Positions 25,396 to 34,864 of a stretch of DNA of 64,000 nt are shown here, in pieces (within the stretch, counting starts at the first letter, position 1; each line of letters starts with the position of its first letter). The stretch spans positions 3,091,200-3,155,199 of the forward strand of contig OX639973.1 of the NCBI GenBank assembly GCA_951828385.1, read 5' to 3'. The position numbers were made by a program, and so were the translations under genes. The notes under the pieces were generated by a model. That model was not told the origin of the DNA and ran no database searches. It was given only the letters and a program-made list of their open reading frames with translations. This DNA is from an uncultured Poribacteria bacterium (GTDB taxonomy: Bacteria; Poribacteria; WGA-4E; WGA-3G).

Positions 25396-25545
25396 TATGT
25401 AAACAAACCTGCGCTATGAAAAAAATAATCCTTTGACAAAAACTTTACACACCCACATAGATGAGCAGGGGTGTATAAACATTTTGTCAATTGTCGTGTA
25501 AATCACGGATTTTCTCGAATTTCGGGGATTGGGAAATACTGGTTC

Positions 25546-25573
25546 TCCACAGACTAACAGTCTATGCTACAGG
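25546..25573 (-). repeat. GTAGCATA hairpin element, single unit, stem AGACT/AGTCT
   Basis: On the minus strand it reads TGTAGCATAGACTGTTAGTC, then TGTGG. CAT-AGACT / AGTCT-GTG pairs around loop GTT. Third stem version of the same element. Confidence 0.8.
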
Positions 25574-25830
25574 ACCGCACTTTTATTAATCCGCGCGTCA
25601 AAAACTTTACACACCCACCTGAAACTGACTGCTGTCTGTGTACCTTGACCGAAAAAACGGACTGGCGGTGTCTACCAGCCCCCTACCCTTTCCAACTATT
25701 GAACAACTGTCCTCAATCCGAGTTTAACTTTTAACCGATGCTTTAAAACAACATCGCGGTAGATGTTCCATCCAAGCGATAAAAGGCTATACCTGCTGGT
25801 ATTGCACTAACAATTATCGAAACTGTTGCT

Positions 25831-28800
25831 TTATCCATCCTGTCTTACCTTTTCCAAAAAGCCTTTTACCTCTTCTATTTTATATGGAGGTTTGCGGCGG
25901 TGAATAACAGCATGGCAATTCGGGCAAACGGGTCGTAAGTCTGCAATCGGATTTACTTGATAATCTTCTTTAATTTCGCTCAACGGTTTGAGATGATGAA
26001 CGTGAATCAGACCCGCGGCTACAGGCCCATAGATTTCTGACATATCTTTTTCACATACTGCACAACTTGTACCGTGGTGCTGCAAGCACTTATCACGAGC
26101 AGTCCGGTCGCGCTCATAAGTATTTACTGAAATTTGCTTACGCGCGCCCTCGTAGGACCCCTCGGTTTCACTAATTTCCTCCGGCAACAAAATATCCATG
26201 CTATCACCGTCTTCTCCGTGCTGATCACTCCCACTGCGAGTCTCCGTGTGAGATGTTTCCCCTTGAGAACTATCTCGCGAACTTGGAGCACTCACACTTG
26301 GGCGTGAAGAAGTATGAGGTGTTGATTTATTTTCTACTGAATCAGCATATCTACTGCCTTCGGGTGTTTCACTATCCTTCACAGTCGAGCTACTGTTCTC
26401 TTCACTAACATCCGACAAAGACTCAGGTGGTGTTGAGAACGTATCAACTGGAGTCTTATCGTAAGGAGTATTTTCCTCCTGAACAGGTTGTTCTGGAATT
26501 TCCTTCTCTTTCTGCTCATGGGCTGTTTTGGCAGCCTGCCACTTCTTAAAGTCCGCGTATTCTTCAGGATTTCGCCTGATTTCTTCAATCATCTCTTTTG
26601 GAATGCCAATTTCCTCTGCCAGTGCAGCTGCTTTATCATTTTTCATACCAAGTTGACTTTCGAGTTGATCATCACGTTGAAATGATTCTGGGAGTTCTAC
26701 GAGGCTAATCTCACTTGGTTTGTACATGTTTCCATCAATATCCGGAAGCCACGCCTTGGTAAATAATAAATTGCCAAAAGAATCAGATCGGACAACCTCA
26801 CACGAATTTTTACCGTCGTAATTGTCGTAATTCTGCCTCCTTGATTTCTCCACGAACCCTCTAATATAATTAACATAAGGAAGGGCAATACGATTCCATA
26901 TAAAAGCACTTTTCTCAGGTGTAGGATAGTCGAGTGCATGGCCCAATCCATCAACCTGTATGTCAGGATCAAACCCATTAAGTCCTCTTTGATGATCTCC
27001 ATACCGGCTTACAACAGTAACATGACCTTGTCTATTCTTTTCTTTTTTTCTCATTCTTACAACATCCACAATTCCCAAATCCTCAAAGAATGCATGGGCA
27101 GCACGCGGATACTTATCAAGATCAACAAAAGCACCAGTAGTTGGCCCATTTAAAGAAAAGGAATCAGACGCAAACTTCTCCCACAATCCAGTAAGGTCAT
27201 CACCATTATCCTGATAAATCTGAAGCCAATGCACTAAGTTGTTCCCTTCAAAATACATGTGCAGATCATCCATTCGAAAATAGAGTCGACTCGGTTTAAG
27301 ATAAATTGGAAAGTTTGCATTCGGGTTTTCCGCGAGAATAAAATGTGTGTTTTGCAATTCAGTTTTAAGTTTCATTTTTCTGAATGGCTTGTCAATTTTA
27401 TACGCGCGGACAATTTTCTTGAAATCATTCATGTGCTCTTTGATGGGAACTCTCGGCGGATTCCCTTCGTATTTTGGAAGTATAGTTTCGATTACTTCGT
27501 CAACAATATCCCATTGAGGAATTTTCAACTTCTGCAAAAACTCACGAACCTTTTTAGTGACAGTCACAGAGGAATAAGTGCTGGGAGGATTTTTATGCCA
27601 CAACACCTCTTCGACTCCAAAATAGAGCCGATCCGGTTTGAGATAGATCGGGTTACTTGGACGTGAGTCCTTTGTAAGAATAAACGGCACTGTCATCAAC
27701 GCTTCCTGCAACTGTTGTTTTTTCTTTTGGGAATCTGTCCTGTACGCCTTCACTATTTTTGTAAAATCTCTATTGTACTCTGTTCTTGAAATGTCAGGTG
27801 AACTATTCTGATACTGTGGGAGAATATAGTCAAGAACTTCAGCGACAATATCCCATTCAGAAACGCCAATCTTGTCAAGGAACATACGTGCCTTTTCTTG
27901 TTGAGACTTATTCTTACCATACGAATAGACACTTGTAGCAACGAAGTGGAAACCGTTCTCCTGTGTCCCGTCTTTTGGAGGATCAGATTCCATATCATCG
28001 TTGAAAAAGCGACATTCACTGCCAATTCTGTAGGTTTTATCGTTACAACGAACAACGCAAAGTTTGGATAATTGGTCTTTGCGTTCTTGAACAACCGAAT
28101 CTGACCGGGCCGATGATAGAAAATCGCCAAGGAACGCATATAGTTTTTGGTGCTTCGCATTCGATTTTTTCTCCAACCACTTTGTTATATCTTCAAAGGT
28201 CCCTAGAGCCTCTACCAAATCTTCAATAGTCCACTCAGAAATATCCAACATGGATAGAAAATTGTCGTCCTGTTGGTTTTTCTGTTGCGGATTCGCAATC
28301 CACAACGGCTGAGAACAACATTTACCCAAGAGTGTTGCTAAATCCTCATCGTCGATTAGATCGGATAAATCCCTACGCCCTCGATAGCACCCTGACGCTG
28401 GAGCATACCCTCCCTGTTTCATCGGTGTCAGTTTCGTCTGATTAAATTCTTCAATTAATCTCTCACGGATAGGATCACAAAAAAGAGACAACTTGTCTTT
28501 GTCATTAGGCAAAGTTGCCAGGAATCTCACATCTAACAATCCTTGGTCGCGGATAGAATGCATTGATTCAGCAACTAAATCTGCAATGTGATCGCGCAAT
28601 TTGTCGTTAGCCGGACAATCTCGAATACTATCACGCGCAACGGTCGAGGCAAATGGGGCGTGTATGTGAAATCGTAGATTGCAAGGTTCCTTTACTGCTG
28701 GAAAATAGATGCAGACCTGACCAGGATTTAGTGGCACGATTTTCCAATTCCCGCTTTTAGTTTTATCCATACCAAAAGCAATCGCAATTTCACAGCATTT

Positions 28801-29535
28801 AGGTTTATCGTCTTCGTCTTGAACATCAACCTTTTTCGTAAATCGGAGATAGTGTGTGGACTTGGGTGATACACCTTCTGGGTGCTTGACAGAAATTTCA
28901 ATCCTGTTTCCATCATCAGCATTTTTTTTTCGCTCCAGAGATCCCTTCTTTGAATTGGGTAGATTGTAATTTATCTGCTGGATATTGTTCAAAAACAGTA
29001 ATGTATTTTCGCTTAACTCTCGGAGATTCTTTTCTATTTCAGCCACTGCTTTTTCGGGTGGTTTTTCGGGGTTGTCAAAAGGAAAGACAAAGCGAGTCCG
29101 CCGCGCCCCGAGTGCTCCTGGGACCAGGCCTTCCGTATCGGGTACAACCATGTTGCGAATGCGGAAGTGGAATTCGTCAGATTCAATTTCCGGTGTGTTG
29201 GTGTAGGCAAATACAGCCTTGAAGCCGATACCAAATTTACCGATGTTAGTAGGATCATCTACCTTAGTACTCGTACCAATACTTGTTATGGACTTTATGT
29301 CATCTATTTTGAACAGTTTATCACCGTTATGTTCAAATTCCAGTCTGTCAGTATTTAGAATAAAGTGAACCTTTGATGCACACGCGTCCTCAGCATTCTG
29401 GAGAAGTTCATAGATAAAGTGGGCATTGTCTGGGTACAAATCAGTAAGCAAACGTTTGAAACCTTCAAACCATTCGTTGTCAATAAGTGCTTGGAGCCCA
29501 TTTTTACGCATTTCAGATAATTGATTAATCGTCAT
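25831..29535 (-). CDS. Sacsin-like GHKL ATPase with C-terminal HNH endonuclease domain, putative defence protein
   Basis: A 1234-residue protein. The N-terminal Hsp90/sacsin-type ATPase has the N-box in FIYELLQNAEDACA (near residue 45) and the glycine motif GKFGIGFKAVFAY (near 99-111). Residues 551-640 and 664-753 are two copies of one module (IGVSEWDIVAEVLDYILPQY and LKIPQWDIVDEVIETILPKY, both later reaching YLKPxRLYF). A low-complexity Ser/Glu-rich linker covers about 1030-1130. The last 95 residues are an HNH nuclease: CAVCEKDM, HVHHLKPLSEI, DLRPVCPNCHAVIHRR. ATPase-nuclease fusions of this sort resemble restriction-type defence proteins. Activity and target are unproven. Confidence 0.85.
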   Translation of the reverse strand: MTINQLSEMRKNGLQALIDNEWFEGFKRLLTDLYPDNAHFIYELLQNAEDACASKVHFILNTDRLEFEHNGDKLFKIDDIKSITSIGTSTKVDDPTNIGKFGIGFKAVFAYTNTPEIESDEFHFRIRNMVVPDTEGLVPGALGARRTRFVFPFDNPEKPPEKAVAEIEKNLRELSENTLLFLNNIQQINYNLPNSKKGSLERKKNADDGNRIEISVKHPEGVSPKSTHYLRFTKKVDVQDEDDKPKCCEIAIAFGMDKTKSGNWKIVPLNPGQVCIYFPAVKEPCNLRFHIHAPFASTVARDSIRDCPANDKLRDHIADLVAESMHSIRDQGLLDVRFLATLPNDKDKLSLFCDPIRERLIEEFNQTKLTPMKQGGYAPASGCYRGRRDLSDLIDDEDLATLLGKCCSQPLWIANPQQKNQQDDNFLSMLDISEWTIEDLVEALGTFEDITKWLEKKSNAKHQKLYAFLGDFLSSARSDSVVQERKDQLSKLCVVRCNDKTYRIGSECRFFNDDMESDPPKDGTQENGFHFVATSVYSYGKNKSQQEKARMFLDKIGVSEWDIVAEVLDYILPQYQNSSPDISRTEYNRDFTKIVKAYRTDSQKKKQQLQEALMTVPFILTKDSRPSNPIYLKPDRLYFGVEEVLWHKNPPSTYSSVTVTKKVREFLQKLKIPQWDIVDEVIETILPKYEGNPPRVPIKEHMNDFKKIVRAYKIDKPFRKMKLKTELQNTHFILAENPNANFPIYLKPSRLYFRMDDLHMYFEGNNLVHWLQIYQDNGDDLTGLWEKFASDSFSLNGPTTGAFVDLDKYPRAAHAFFEDLGIVDVVRMRKKEKNRQGHVTVVSRYGDHQRGLNGFDPDIQVDGLGHALDYPTPEKSAFIWNRIALPYVNYIRGFVEKSRRQNYDNYDGKNSCEVVRSDSFGNLLFTKAWLPDIDGNMYKPSEISLVELPESFQRDDQLESQLGMKNDKAAALAEEIGIPKEMIEEIRRNPEEYADFKKWQAAKTAHEQKEKEIPEQPVQEENTPYDKTPVDTFSTPPESLSDVSEENSSSTVKDSETPEGSRYADSVENKSTPHTSSRPSVSAPSSRDSSQGETSHTETRSGSDQHGEDGDSMDILLPEEISETEGSYEGARKQISVNTYERDRTARDKCLQHHGTSCAVCEKDMSEIYGPVAAGLIHVHHLKPLSEIKEDYQVNPIADLRPVCPNCHAVIHRRKPPYKIEEVKGFLEKVRQDG

Positions 29536-29950
29536 TATCGTCCATCCTTTTCATGAAATATTCTAACTAATTTGTACTGCCATCGGAAATTCGGGCCACT
29601 TTCTAAGCCAAAATTGTGATATGATAACAATCACATTTGATATGGAAAGGTATAAAGATACTCTATTGCTTTGTCCTTCTTGAAATGATGGGTTGAAAAA
29701 TATTTCTTTCACATACCGATTCCGAGACACACCCTCTTTGGTAAGAGCGAGCTGTGCTCGCGATCTTTGTACTTTATACACTCTCATCTACTTCAGAGTC
29801 ATCCAATTGTCGCGAAACACTCTCGTGGGAGTGAATCAATGTCAAGTGCGCGTGTGATATTCAATAAGTTTTTCGTCTCTGGGTAGGACGTGTAATGATA
29901 CCTATTTTTGTCACAGATATTATAAATGACTCCACCAGATAGGGTGTTAA
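29536..29950. other. Intergenic region upstream of the sacsin-HNH gene
   Basis: No gene. A perfect small hairpin GCGAGC-TGT-GCTCGC at 29747-29761 is the only clear structure. The region is AT-rich near the HNH-gene start and probably carries its promoter, but I cannot assign one. Confidence 0.5.
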
Positions 29951-30820
29951 CTATTCTGACTGAATGAAGTTTTCAATCATATTTTTTAAGCCTCCTGGAT
30001 CCAATTGTTCAAAAAATTTTGCGTCCTTAATGCCCATAGTATTTAACCATGTCTCCCAATACGCTCGAATAATGTCAAAATCTTGGAAATGTTTCACTCC
30101 ATCATCTTCGCGTAGTCGTATTTCAAGCATCAAGAATTTGATATTGAAATCACTGAAGTGTCCGACCGGACGTAACCCCTCACTTCCGTCCTTTATTTTA
30201 TTCACAGCTTCTGGATCATCACGCAATGCTCCAACCCTCATATACGTTCCTTTGGGACGCTTACGTTCAATATCAATATCAAAATTGAGATAGCCATCAG
30301 AAAGACAGATTATACGGTTCTGGTGATCTGTTGAAAGGGGAGACCTGGCTTGCGACCTAAACCAATTCCAGATATCTGAACCAGTTTGCGGGTGTTGCTG
30401 AATATGATCGTATAGCTCAGAAATAGCATTAATTAATTCATTTTTCTTTTGTTGGAATGCAGGATTTCCACTACGTCTCCTTGGTGCCTCAATTGTCAGT
30501 TTATTTATGATTTCATTCGAGGGACCCGGAACTCTAGGTTGTTCTGGAACTACGAAAGCAAGTCTATGTGGAGGAATTATGCCACCTTTTTTAATGTAGG
30601 GATCAACAAAATTATAAAACTGCTTAACAATCTCTTCTATAATGCGGATGTCCTTTTCTCTTTGCGTCTCTTGGGAAATACGATCCGATGTGTCGAGTAT
30701 CACGATGATATTCAGAGGTTTTGGTTGAGGTGATTGCGCTTTTGGAGCATTTGGTGAACACCCGTTTAAAATCCATACGAATACCAGACACAAAACACTA
30801 ACGATTTTCATTTTTATCAT
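29951..30820 (-). CDS. VWA-like lipoprotein
   Basis: I start at 30820 (MIKMKIVSVLCLVF): AGAGG lies 8 bp upstream and the upstream gene ends 10 bp before; a longer in-frame start would run through that gene. The 289-residue protein has a lipoprotein leader ending LNGCSPN. Next comes LNIIVILDTSDRIS, a beta strand with a DxS start like the metal site (MIDAS) of von Willebrand A domains, followed by helix-strand alternation with RIICLSDGYL. The MIDAS is incomplete as far as I can see. Likely anchored outside the inner membrane. Partner role to the coiled-coil protein is inference. Confidence 0.72.
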   Translation of the reverse strand: MIKMKIVSVLCLVFVWILNGCSPNAPKAQSPQPKPLNIIVILDTSDRISQETQREKDIRIIEEIVKQFYNFVDPYIKKGGIIPPHRLAFVVPEQPRVPGPSNEIINKLTIEAPRRRSGNPAFQQKKNELINAISELYDHIQQHPQTGSDIWNWFRSQARSPLSTDHQNRIICLSDGYLNFDIDIERKRPKGTYMRVGALRDDPEAVNKIKDGSEGLRPVGHFSDFNIKFLMLEIRLREDDGVKHFQDFDIIRAYWETWLNTMGIKDAKFFEQLDPGGLKNMIENFIQSE

Positions 30821-30830
30821 ATAAAAACCT

Positions 30831-32363
30831 CTAAACTGTTTTAAGAGTTGTTTTGAAATTCTCAAGGGTCTGCTTGGCAAGTTCTTGGATCTCAATGATT
30901 TGGCTCGAGACTTCCTGCGGTTGAAAATCGGTTCTACATTGTGCGACATACCGACACCATCCCGTCACGAATTCATTAGCCTGTGCTTCCATCTTCTTTA
31001 TGTCAATAACCCTTTCACGTTGTCCCTTTAAGTGTGTACCAATCTCAGATTCACAACGATCAATCTCCATTTGAAGGCTGTCAACCTGCTCGTTGAGCAA
31101 TTGAATTTCGTCTTGAATACTTTGGATTTCAGCATCTAAGCCGGCAATTTGACTTTCAATCGGATGCCTATATGTTTTCACAAGTGAATCTGAATAGGCT
31201 TGTTTGTCTTTATGGACTCTACTCAAACCCTCTTCTAAATTTTGGATTTCAGTGTTTAAAGCAGATAGTTCAACCAGTTTATCCTTCTTTTCTGCTCTAA
31301 TCTGTATTTCCATCTGCTTAGATGTATCGGTTTGTGGGCGGGGGTTTTCCCATAATCCTAATATCCAATGTAAACCTAATCCTAACAGGACTGAAGGACC
31401 AAAGCCTAAAAAAAGAAAAAGTAAGAATAGCAGTCTAAAACTATCTTGACTCTGCCCGTCTGCGGATGCTGCTTTCTGTGCCTCAACTATGTTATGGGCA
31501 ATTCTCCATCCAATTGTCGCTTCGATTAATAAAGTTGCTGCCAAAAAAACACCGAAATATATCCATCTTGTCTTTTTTTCATATTCCAGACTGAGATGCG
31601 TTACAATTGCAAGGACTATGAAAATAAAGGGAAACATAAGAATCAACCAATTCCGCGGATCATCCTCGCTGAATTGCAATGCTCTATCTAACGCTTTGTA
31701 ATCAATAAGTGCTGTTAAATCCATTTCATCACTTGATTTAACAGTCTTTTCACCTGCGGATACATAGAAAAGATAGAGATAGCCAAATAGCCCAATAACC
31801 GCAGCTGTGGCGAAAATCGCGAAAATCAACTTAGGGAACCCCGTAAATAATTTAGAAAACCCGTGTCGTAATTTAGAGAACCAATGTTCTGAGGATTGAT
31901 GAATTGCTCCTTTAGTATTTAAAGCATCTAATTCAACCTGGGTTGGTGATTCTAACTCGATTTTGACCTTAGCTTTTTCTGCTTTCTTGGATTCAATCTC
32001 TGAAATCTTCTCTTCAATTTTCTCGTTTAGTTCTACAATACGTGAACCTTCCGATGTTTCCAAGACTTCTATTGGGGATTCCACTTTCACTTTCAGCTCG
32101 GCTAATTCTACTCCCTTCGTTTCAAATTGTTTAGTTGCCTCACTGATGGCATTTTGCCGCTGAGCCTTCTGTGCCTCAAGTTCCTTTTTATCCTCAACTA
32201 AACCCTCTATTTCTGCTTGATAATAATCGTGGTTAAATGCGATTTCAAGATTCTCATCACGGACAATAACATTAAGATGTTCTTGTAGTGCCTCTGTTAC
32301 TCCTCTGCCTGCAGCCGCGGAAGCAAAACCACTGTCCGCACTATAATAAGGTTTACCGTTCAA
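30831..32363 (-). CDS. Membrane protein with N- and C-terminal coiled coils
   Basis: A 510-residue protein that starts at a TTG (32361-32363), overlapping the TGA stop of the upstream GIY-YIG gene by 4 bp, with GAGGGGGA upstream. Residues about 50-140 and 345-455 are strongly heptad-like and charged (ELEAQKAQRQNAISEATKQF; ELNEKIEEKISEIESKKAEK). Between them lie four or five hydrophobic helices (near residues 178-200, 240-262, 270-290 and 310-335). It matches no family I can name. The layout could link a cytoplasmic sensor to the lipoprotein outside. Not a MotA-type protein. Confidence 0.7.
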   Translation of the reverse strand: MNGKPYYSADSGFASAAAGRGVTEALQEHLNVIVRDENLEIAFNHDYYQAEIEGLVEDKKELEAQKAQRQNAISEATKQFETKGVELAELKVKVESPIEVLETSEGSRIVELNEKIEEKISEIESKKAEKAKVKIELESPTQVELDALNTKGAIHQSSEHWFSKLRHGFSKLFTGFPKLIFAIFATAAVIGLFGYLYLFYVSAGEKTVKSSDEMDLTALIDYKALDRALQFSEDDPRNWLILMFPFIFIVLAIVTHLSLEYEKKTRWIYFGVFLAATLLIEATIGWRIAHNIVEAQKAASADGQSQDSFRLLFLLFLFLGFGPSVLLGLGLHWILGLWENPRPQTDTSKQMEIQIRAEKKDKLVELSALNTEIQNLEEGLSRVHKDKQAYSDSLVKTYRHPIESQIAGLDAEIQSIQDEIQLLNEQVDSLQMEIDRCESEIGTHLKGQRERVIDIKKMEAQANEFVTGWCRYVAQCRTDFQPQEVSSQIIEIQELAKQTLENFKTTLKTV

Positions 32364-32788
32364 AGATGTTCCCCCTCTTTAGGTACTGATTTTTTCCTAT
32401 TGGAAAGCTTACTGAAACGTGTCAAAAATTGTGATGTCCATTTTCTCCAAAGGCTGTCAGAACTAACGCAATTGGCATGTGATGGCTCACGTTTATGAAC
32501 TTCTTTAAGTCTTTGTATCACTTCTGATAGCTCCGGAAATGTGAAAAACTCACGATCTTTGTTAAAACGCAATTCATCAAGTTCTTGATGAATCAAGGTT
32601 TCAAGTTCCTTTGGATTGTCACAGAATTCCTCGTGAGCGACATCAAAACGCGTTGGCACACCAGTTATAGCCCTACCGTTTCTGTCTCTATAAAGTTCCT
32701 CTGCTCGTTCTTTAGCAGTTCTTGTCGTATAGCCGATTTTTACTAAGTTCGGCATACCCTTGTTCGTCAGGATATAAACGCTTCCCAT
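32360..32788 (-). CDS. GIY-YIG nuclease family protein (T5orf172/MUG113-type)
   Basis: I start at 32788 (MGSVYILTNKGMPNLVKIGY), with AAGGA upstream; a longer frame exists upstream (to 32920) and cannot be excluded. The 142-residue protein shows the T5orf172 pattern: VYILTN, then VKIGYTTRTAKERAEEL with the Arg after the second strand, and later HQELDELRFNKDREFF with the likely Glu. These small GIY-YIG proteins occur in phages and in defence or mobile regions. It is first in a three-gene operon with 4-bp overlap to the next gene. Confidence 0.82.
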   Translation of the reverse strand: MGSVYILTNKGMPNLVKIGYTTRTAKERAEELYRDRNGRAITGVPTRFDVAHEEFCDNPKELETLIHQELDELRFNKDREFFTFPELSEVIQRLKEVHKREPSHANCVSSDSLWRKWTSQFLTRFSKLSNRKKSVPKEGEHL

Positions 32789-32966
32789 AAAATTCCTTTC
32801 ATAAATGTAAGCGGATTTAGCGTCTCCGCGCTGTCGGAAGGTTTCCGCGCCGAACATGCTGAGTTTTTCGTATTCCGTTACTTCTGATTCTCGCGCCATT
32901 TTGCGAAAGACGATGCACAACCTAACAGGTTATGCGACACCACCTATAACAGCAGCACGATTTCCA

Positions 32967-33248
32967 TTACCGGTTTTCGAGTTGTCGGCGGAGTTGTTCT
33001 AATTCACGTTCCAATGCCTGCCGCCGCTCCGTCTCTGCTACAGCCCGGGCTTCCGCTTCTGCGCGAAGGTCCTGTTCTGCTTCCACACGGAGTTCCGCTG
33101 CTTCCACACGCTTTTTTGCTGCAGCGTGAAGGTTTCGCGCCTCTATAGCTGTCGTGATTGGGGTACCATCGGGCAAGTATGGACGTAACAACCGGACATG
33201 ACTATGGTGTTGATTTGTTAGTAGCAACTTGGGGTAATATTGTATCAC
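32967..33248 (-). pseudogene. Uma2-family endonuclease remnant (C-terminal part only)
   Basis: 93 codons from a GTG. RLLRPYLPDGTPITT followed by a long Ala/Glu/Arg coiled coil (AETERRQALERELEQLRRQL) matches the C-terminal end of Uma2 (DUF820) proteins. The nuclease domain that should precede it is absent and there are no upstream codons for it in frame, so I regard it as a truncated gene. Confidence 0.7.
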
Positions 33249-33412
33249 ATTATACTAAATGCAAGTCTGAATTACAACTTTTTTCTCAAATTATCATGCC
33301 CATGCGTAAATCCTATTAGTATAGCAGCAATACTGTTGCCAAAAAATAGTTGGATAAATTTGAGTGTTGTCGCGACTCAGGAACGCGTTAAAATTTACCG
33401 TTTTTTGTTTTT

Positions 33413-33441
33413 TTGACTTTTATTTCGTTTTATCGTATAAT
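33413..33441 (+). promoter_or_regulatory. Sigma70-type promoter
   Basis: TTGACT at 33413-33418, a 17-bp spacer and TATAAT at 33436-33441, about 60 bp before the ATG at 33500. Confidence 0.72.
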
Positions 33442-33499
33442 ACCATTAACCAGTTTAAAAAGAAGATAATTTTGGTTCTGAATCCTTAAGGAGACACTC

Positions 33500-33713
33500 A
33501 TGGCAAATAACACACTAATGACTCACGAAGACCATTGGAGTCACCCAGTGGCTATGACCCCTGATGGTCAATGGATTTCTTTACGAGAAATGGTAGAAGA
33601 AGCACGCCATTGACGAAGTGCAGAAACGAACATCTATAGGACGCGCCTTAATTGACGTTGAGCAGCGCATGATTAGAATGTTAATCAAACGTGCACTTGC
33701 CGGAACCCTTTAA
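33500..33713 (+). pseudogene. Short frameshifted gene with intact promoter and ribosome site
   Basis: ATG at 33500 with AAGGAG 7 bp upstream. The first frame (37 codons) reads MANNTLMTHEDHWSHPVAMT, then PDGQWISLREMVEEARH, and stops. The +1 frame continues from GCCATTGAC as AIDEVQKRTSIGRALIDVEQ to a TAA at 33711-33713. Together they look like one 70-residue helical protein split by a single-base shift. It could be a sequencing error, a mutation or real frameshifting. Family not recognised. Confidence 0.45.
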
Positions 33714-33780
33714 CTAACAAAAAATAACAAAAGGCAAAACGTGTCTCAAACAAAAAACGACGCGTTGAATTGAACCTGAT

Positions 33781-34045
33781 TTGAAAATTCTCGCTATTGA
33801 TTCCAGTCACGATAGGATTACACAAGCCTCCTACGACTATCGAAATCGGTATGTTTATCCGTATTTGGAAGCCAGAGGGTTTGAAATTGTACGTTGTCAG
33901 GGCAAATTGGCGCGTCGTTTTCACGTTAAACCGAAAGCATATGAAAAGTCAAGGATGGACGTGTGAGATTTTTGACATGGAGCGACCCATATCGTCTTCC
34001 CATCTTGAGGCGGACCGCTCATCCTGCGAATCCCGCAAATCCTGA
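33781..34045 (+). pseudogene. Fragment of an unrecognised protein (TTG start, frame broken)
   Basis: From TTG at 33781 the frame gives MKILAIDSSHDRITQASYDY and GFEIVRCQGKLARRF, which looks like the start of a Rossmann-like domain, and stops at 33966. A second frame (33797-34045) overlaps it. There is no intact continuation before the convergent RraA gene. Confidence 0.35.
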
Positions 34046-34057
34046 TTCAGACCTACC

Positions 34058-34864
34058 TCATTCCTGATTCTCACACCATTTCGCAAAATCTGCCTCAATC
34101 TCCTCCGACCATTTGCGGTCTATCTCGCCGGGAGTGTAGACCCCTTCCCGTAGCCGTTGATGTCCAAACTGGTCTCGGAGGGCGACCTCTTCGCCTTGTT
34201 CGACGACCTGCTGTGCGAAGTGCGGTGGAATAAAGATAACGCCGCCACGTCTGCCTAAAACGATGTCGCCGGGTAAAACCGTCGCCTCCGCAATACGGAT
34301 CGGGATGTTGATACCGGTCAAGGTGACGTTTGCAATCCCTGTCGGATCTACACCGCGCACGAACGTTGCGAAATCAGGTAACTCGTAGATGCCGTCCAAA
34401 TCTCGGATACCACCATCGATGACCATACCTGTTCCTGTTTTCGCATAGATAGAATTGCCGAGGTTATCGCCAGCGAAAGTACCGTCTTTCACCTTACCAA
34501 ACAGGTCAACAACGATAACATCGTCGCGAACAAGTGTATCAATTACCCACGAGTTTTGACCGCCGACGCGTTCCTCTTTTTCGCCTTGGGCAGAGATAGC
34601 ATCGTTGAAATCGGGACGGATCGGCACAAACGCGCATGTTACTGCTCTACCGACGAGAATCCGATCTGGATGAAGGTTCATCCAATCGCCAGCGAATTGG
34701 AACTTATAATTGTTGCCGTTGAGAACACCCCACGCCTGTTCAATACTGATCGCCTTCATTCGCCGAATAATATCATCGGGAACGCGCGGTCGTCCATCAG
34801 GAAACCGCTCGCCTTCCCACAGATGCGTCATCGCGAGGATACTCTCTTTATCAATGAGTTGCAC
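34058..34864 (-). CDS. RraA-like / HMG-KHA aldolase family protein
   Basis: A 268-residue protein, longer than typical RraA (about 160-230). The family motif DGGIRDLDGI (for DGxxRD) and the segment TGTGMVIDGG surround the metal/substrate site; GIANVTLTGINIPIRIAEAT and GDIVLGRRGGVIFIPP follow as in 4-hydroxy-4-methyl-2-oxoglutarate aldolase/oxaloacetate decarboxylase relatives. The N-terminal 100 residues are an extension, including PRVPDDIIRRMKAISIEQAW. It may cleave a 2-oxo acid, or act as a regulator like RraA. It converges on the + strand remnants. Confidence 0.85.
   Translation of the reverse strand: MQLIDKESILAMTHLWEGERFPDGRPRVPDDIIRRMKAISIEQAWGVLNGNNYKFQFAGDWMNLHPDRILVGRAVTCAFVPIRPDFNDAISAQGEKEERVGGQNSWVIDTLVRDDVIVVDLFGKVKDGTFAGDNLGNSIYAKTGTGMVIDGGIRDLDGIYELPDFATFVRGVDPTGIANVTLTGINIPIRIAEATVLPGDIVLGRRGGVIFIPPHFAQQVVEQGEEVALRDQFGHQRLREGVYTPGEIDRKWSEEIEADFAKWCENQE

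Larger units (their letters stand above)
25036..25830. other. Repeat-rich noncoding region (about 0.8 kb)
   Basis: No gene is visible. The stretch carries hairpins of two families (25203-25228, 25546-25573; 25330-25346, 25379-25395), listed separately, and a 20-bp exact direct repeat (CAAAAACTTTACACACCCAC) at 25437-25456 and 25599-25618. It separates two divergent functional blocks on the same strand. Confidence 0.75.
33249..33780. other. Noncoding region between gene remnants
   Basis: AT-rich, holding the promoter at 33413-33441 and the short broken frame at 33500-33713. Nothing else recognised. Confidence 0.5.

Noticed and set aside
30831-32363. ZorA/MotA-type or ExbB-type motor protein
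   Set aside because: Membrane helices and coiled coils are present, but none of the conserved MotA/ExbB helix residues are seen and no MotB/ExbD partner is adjacent.
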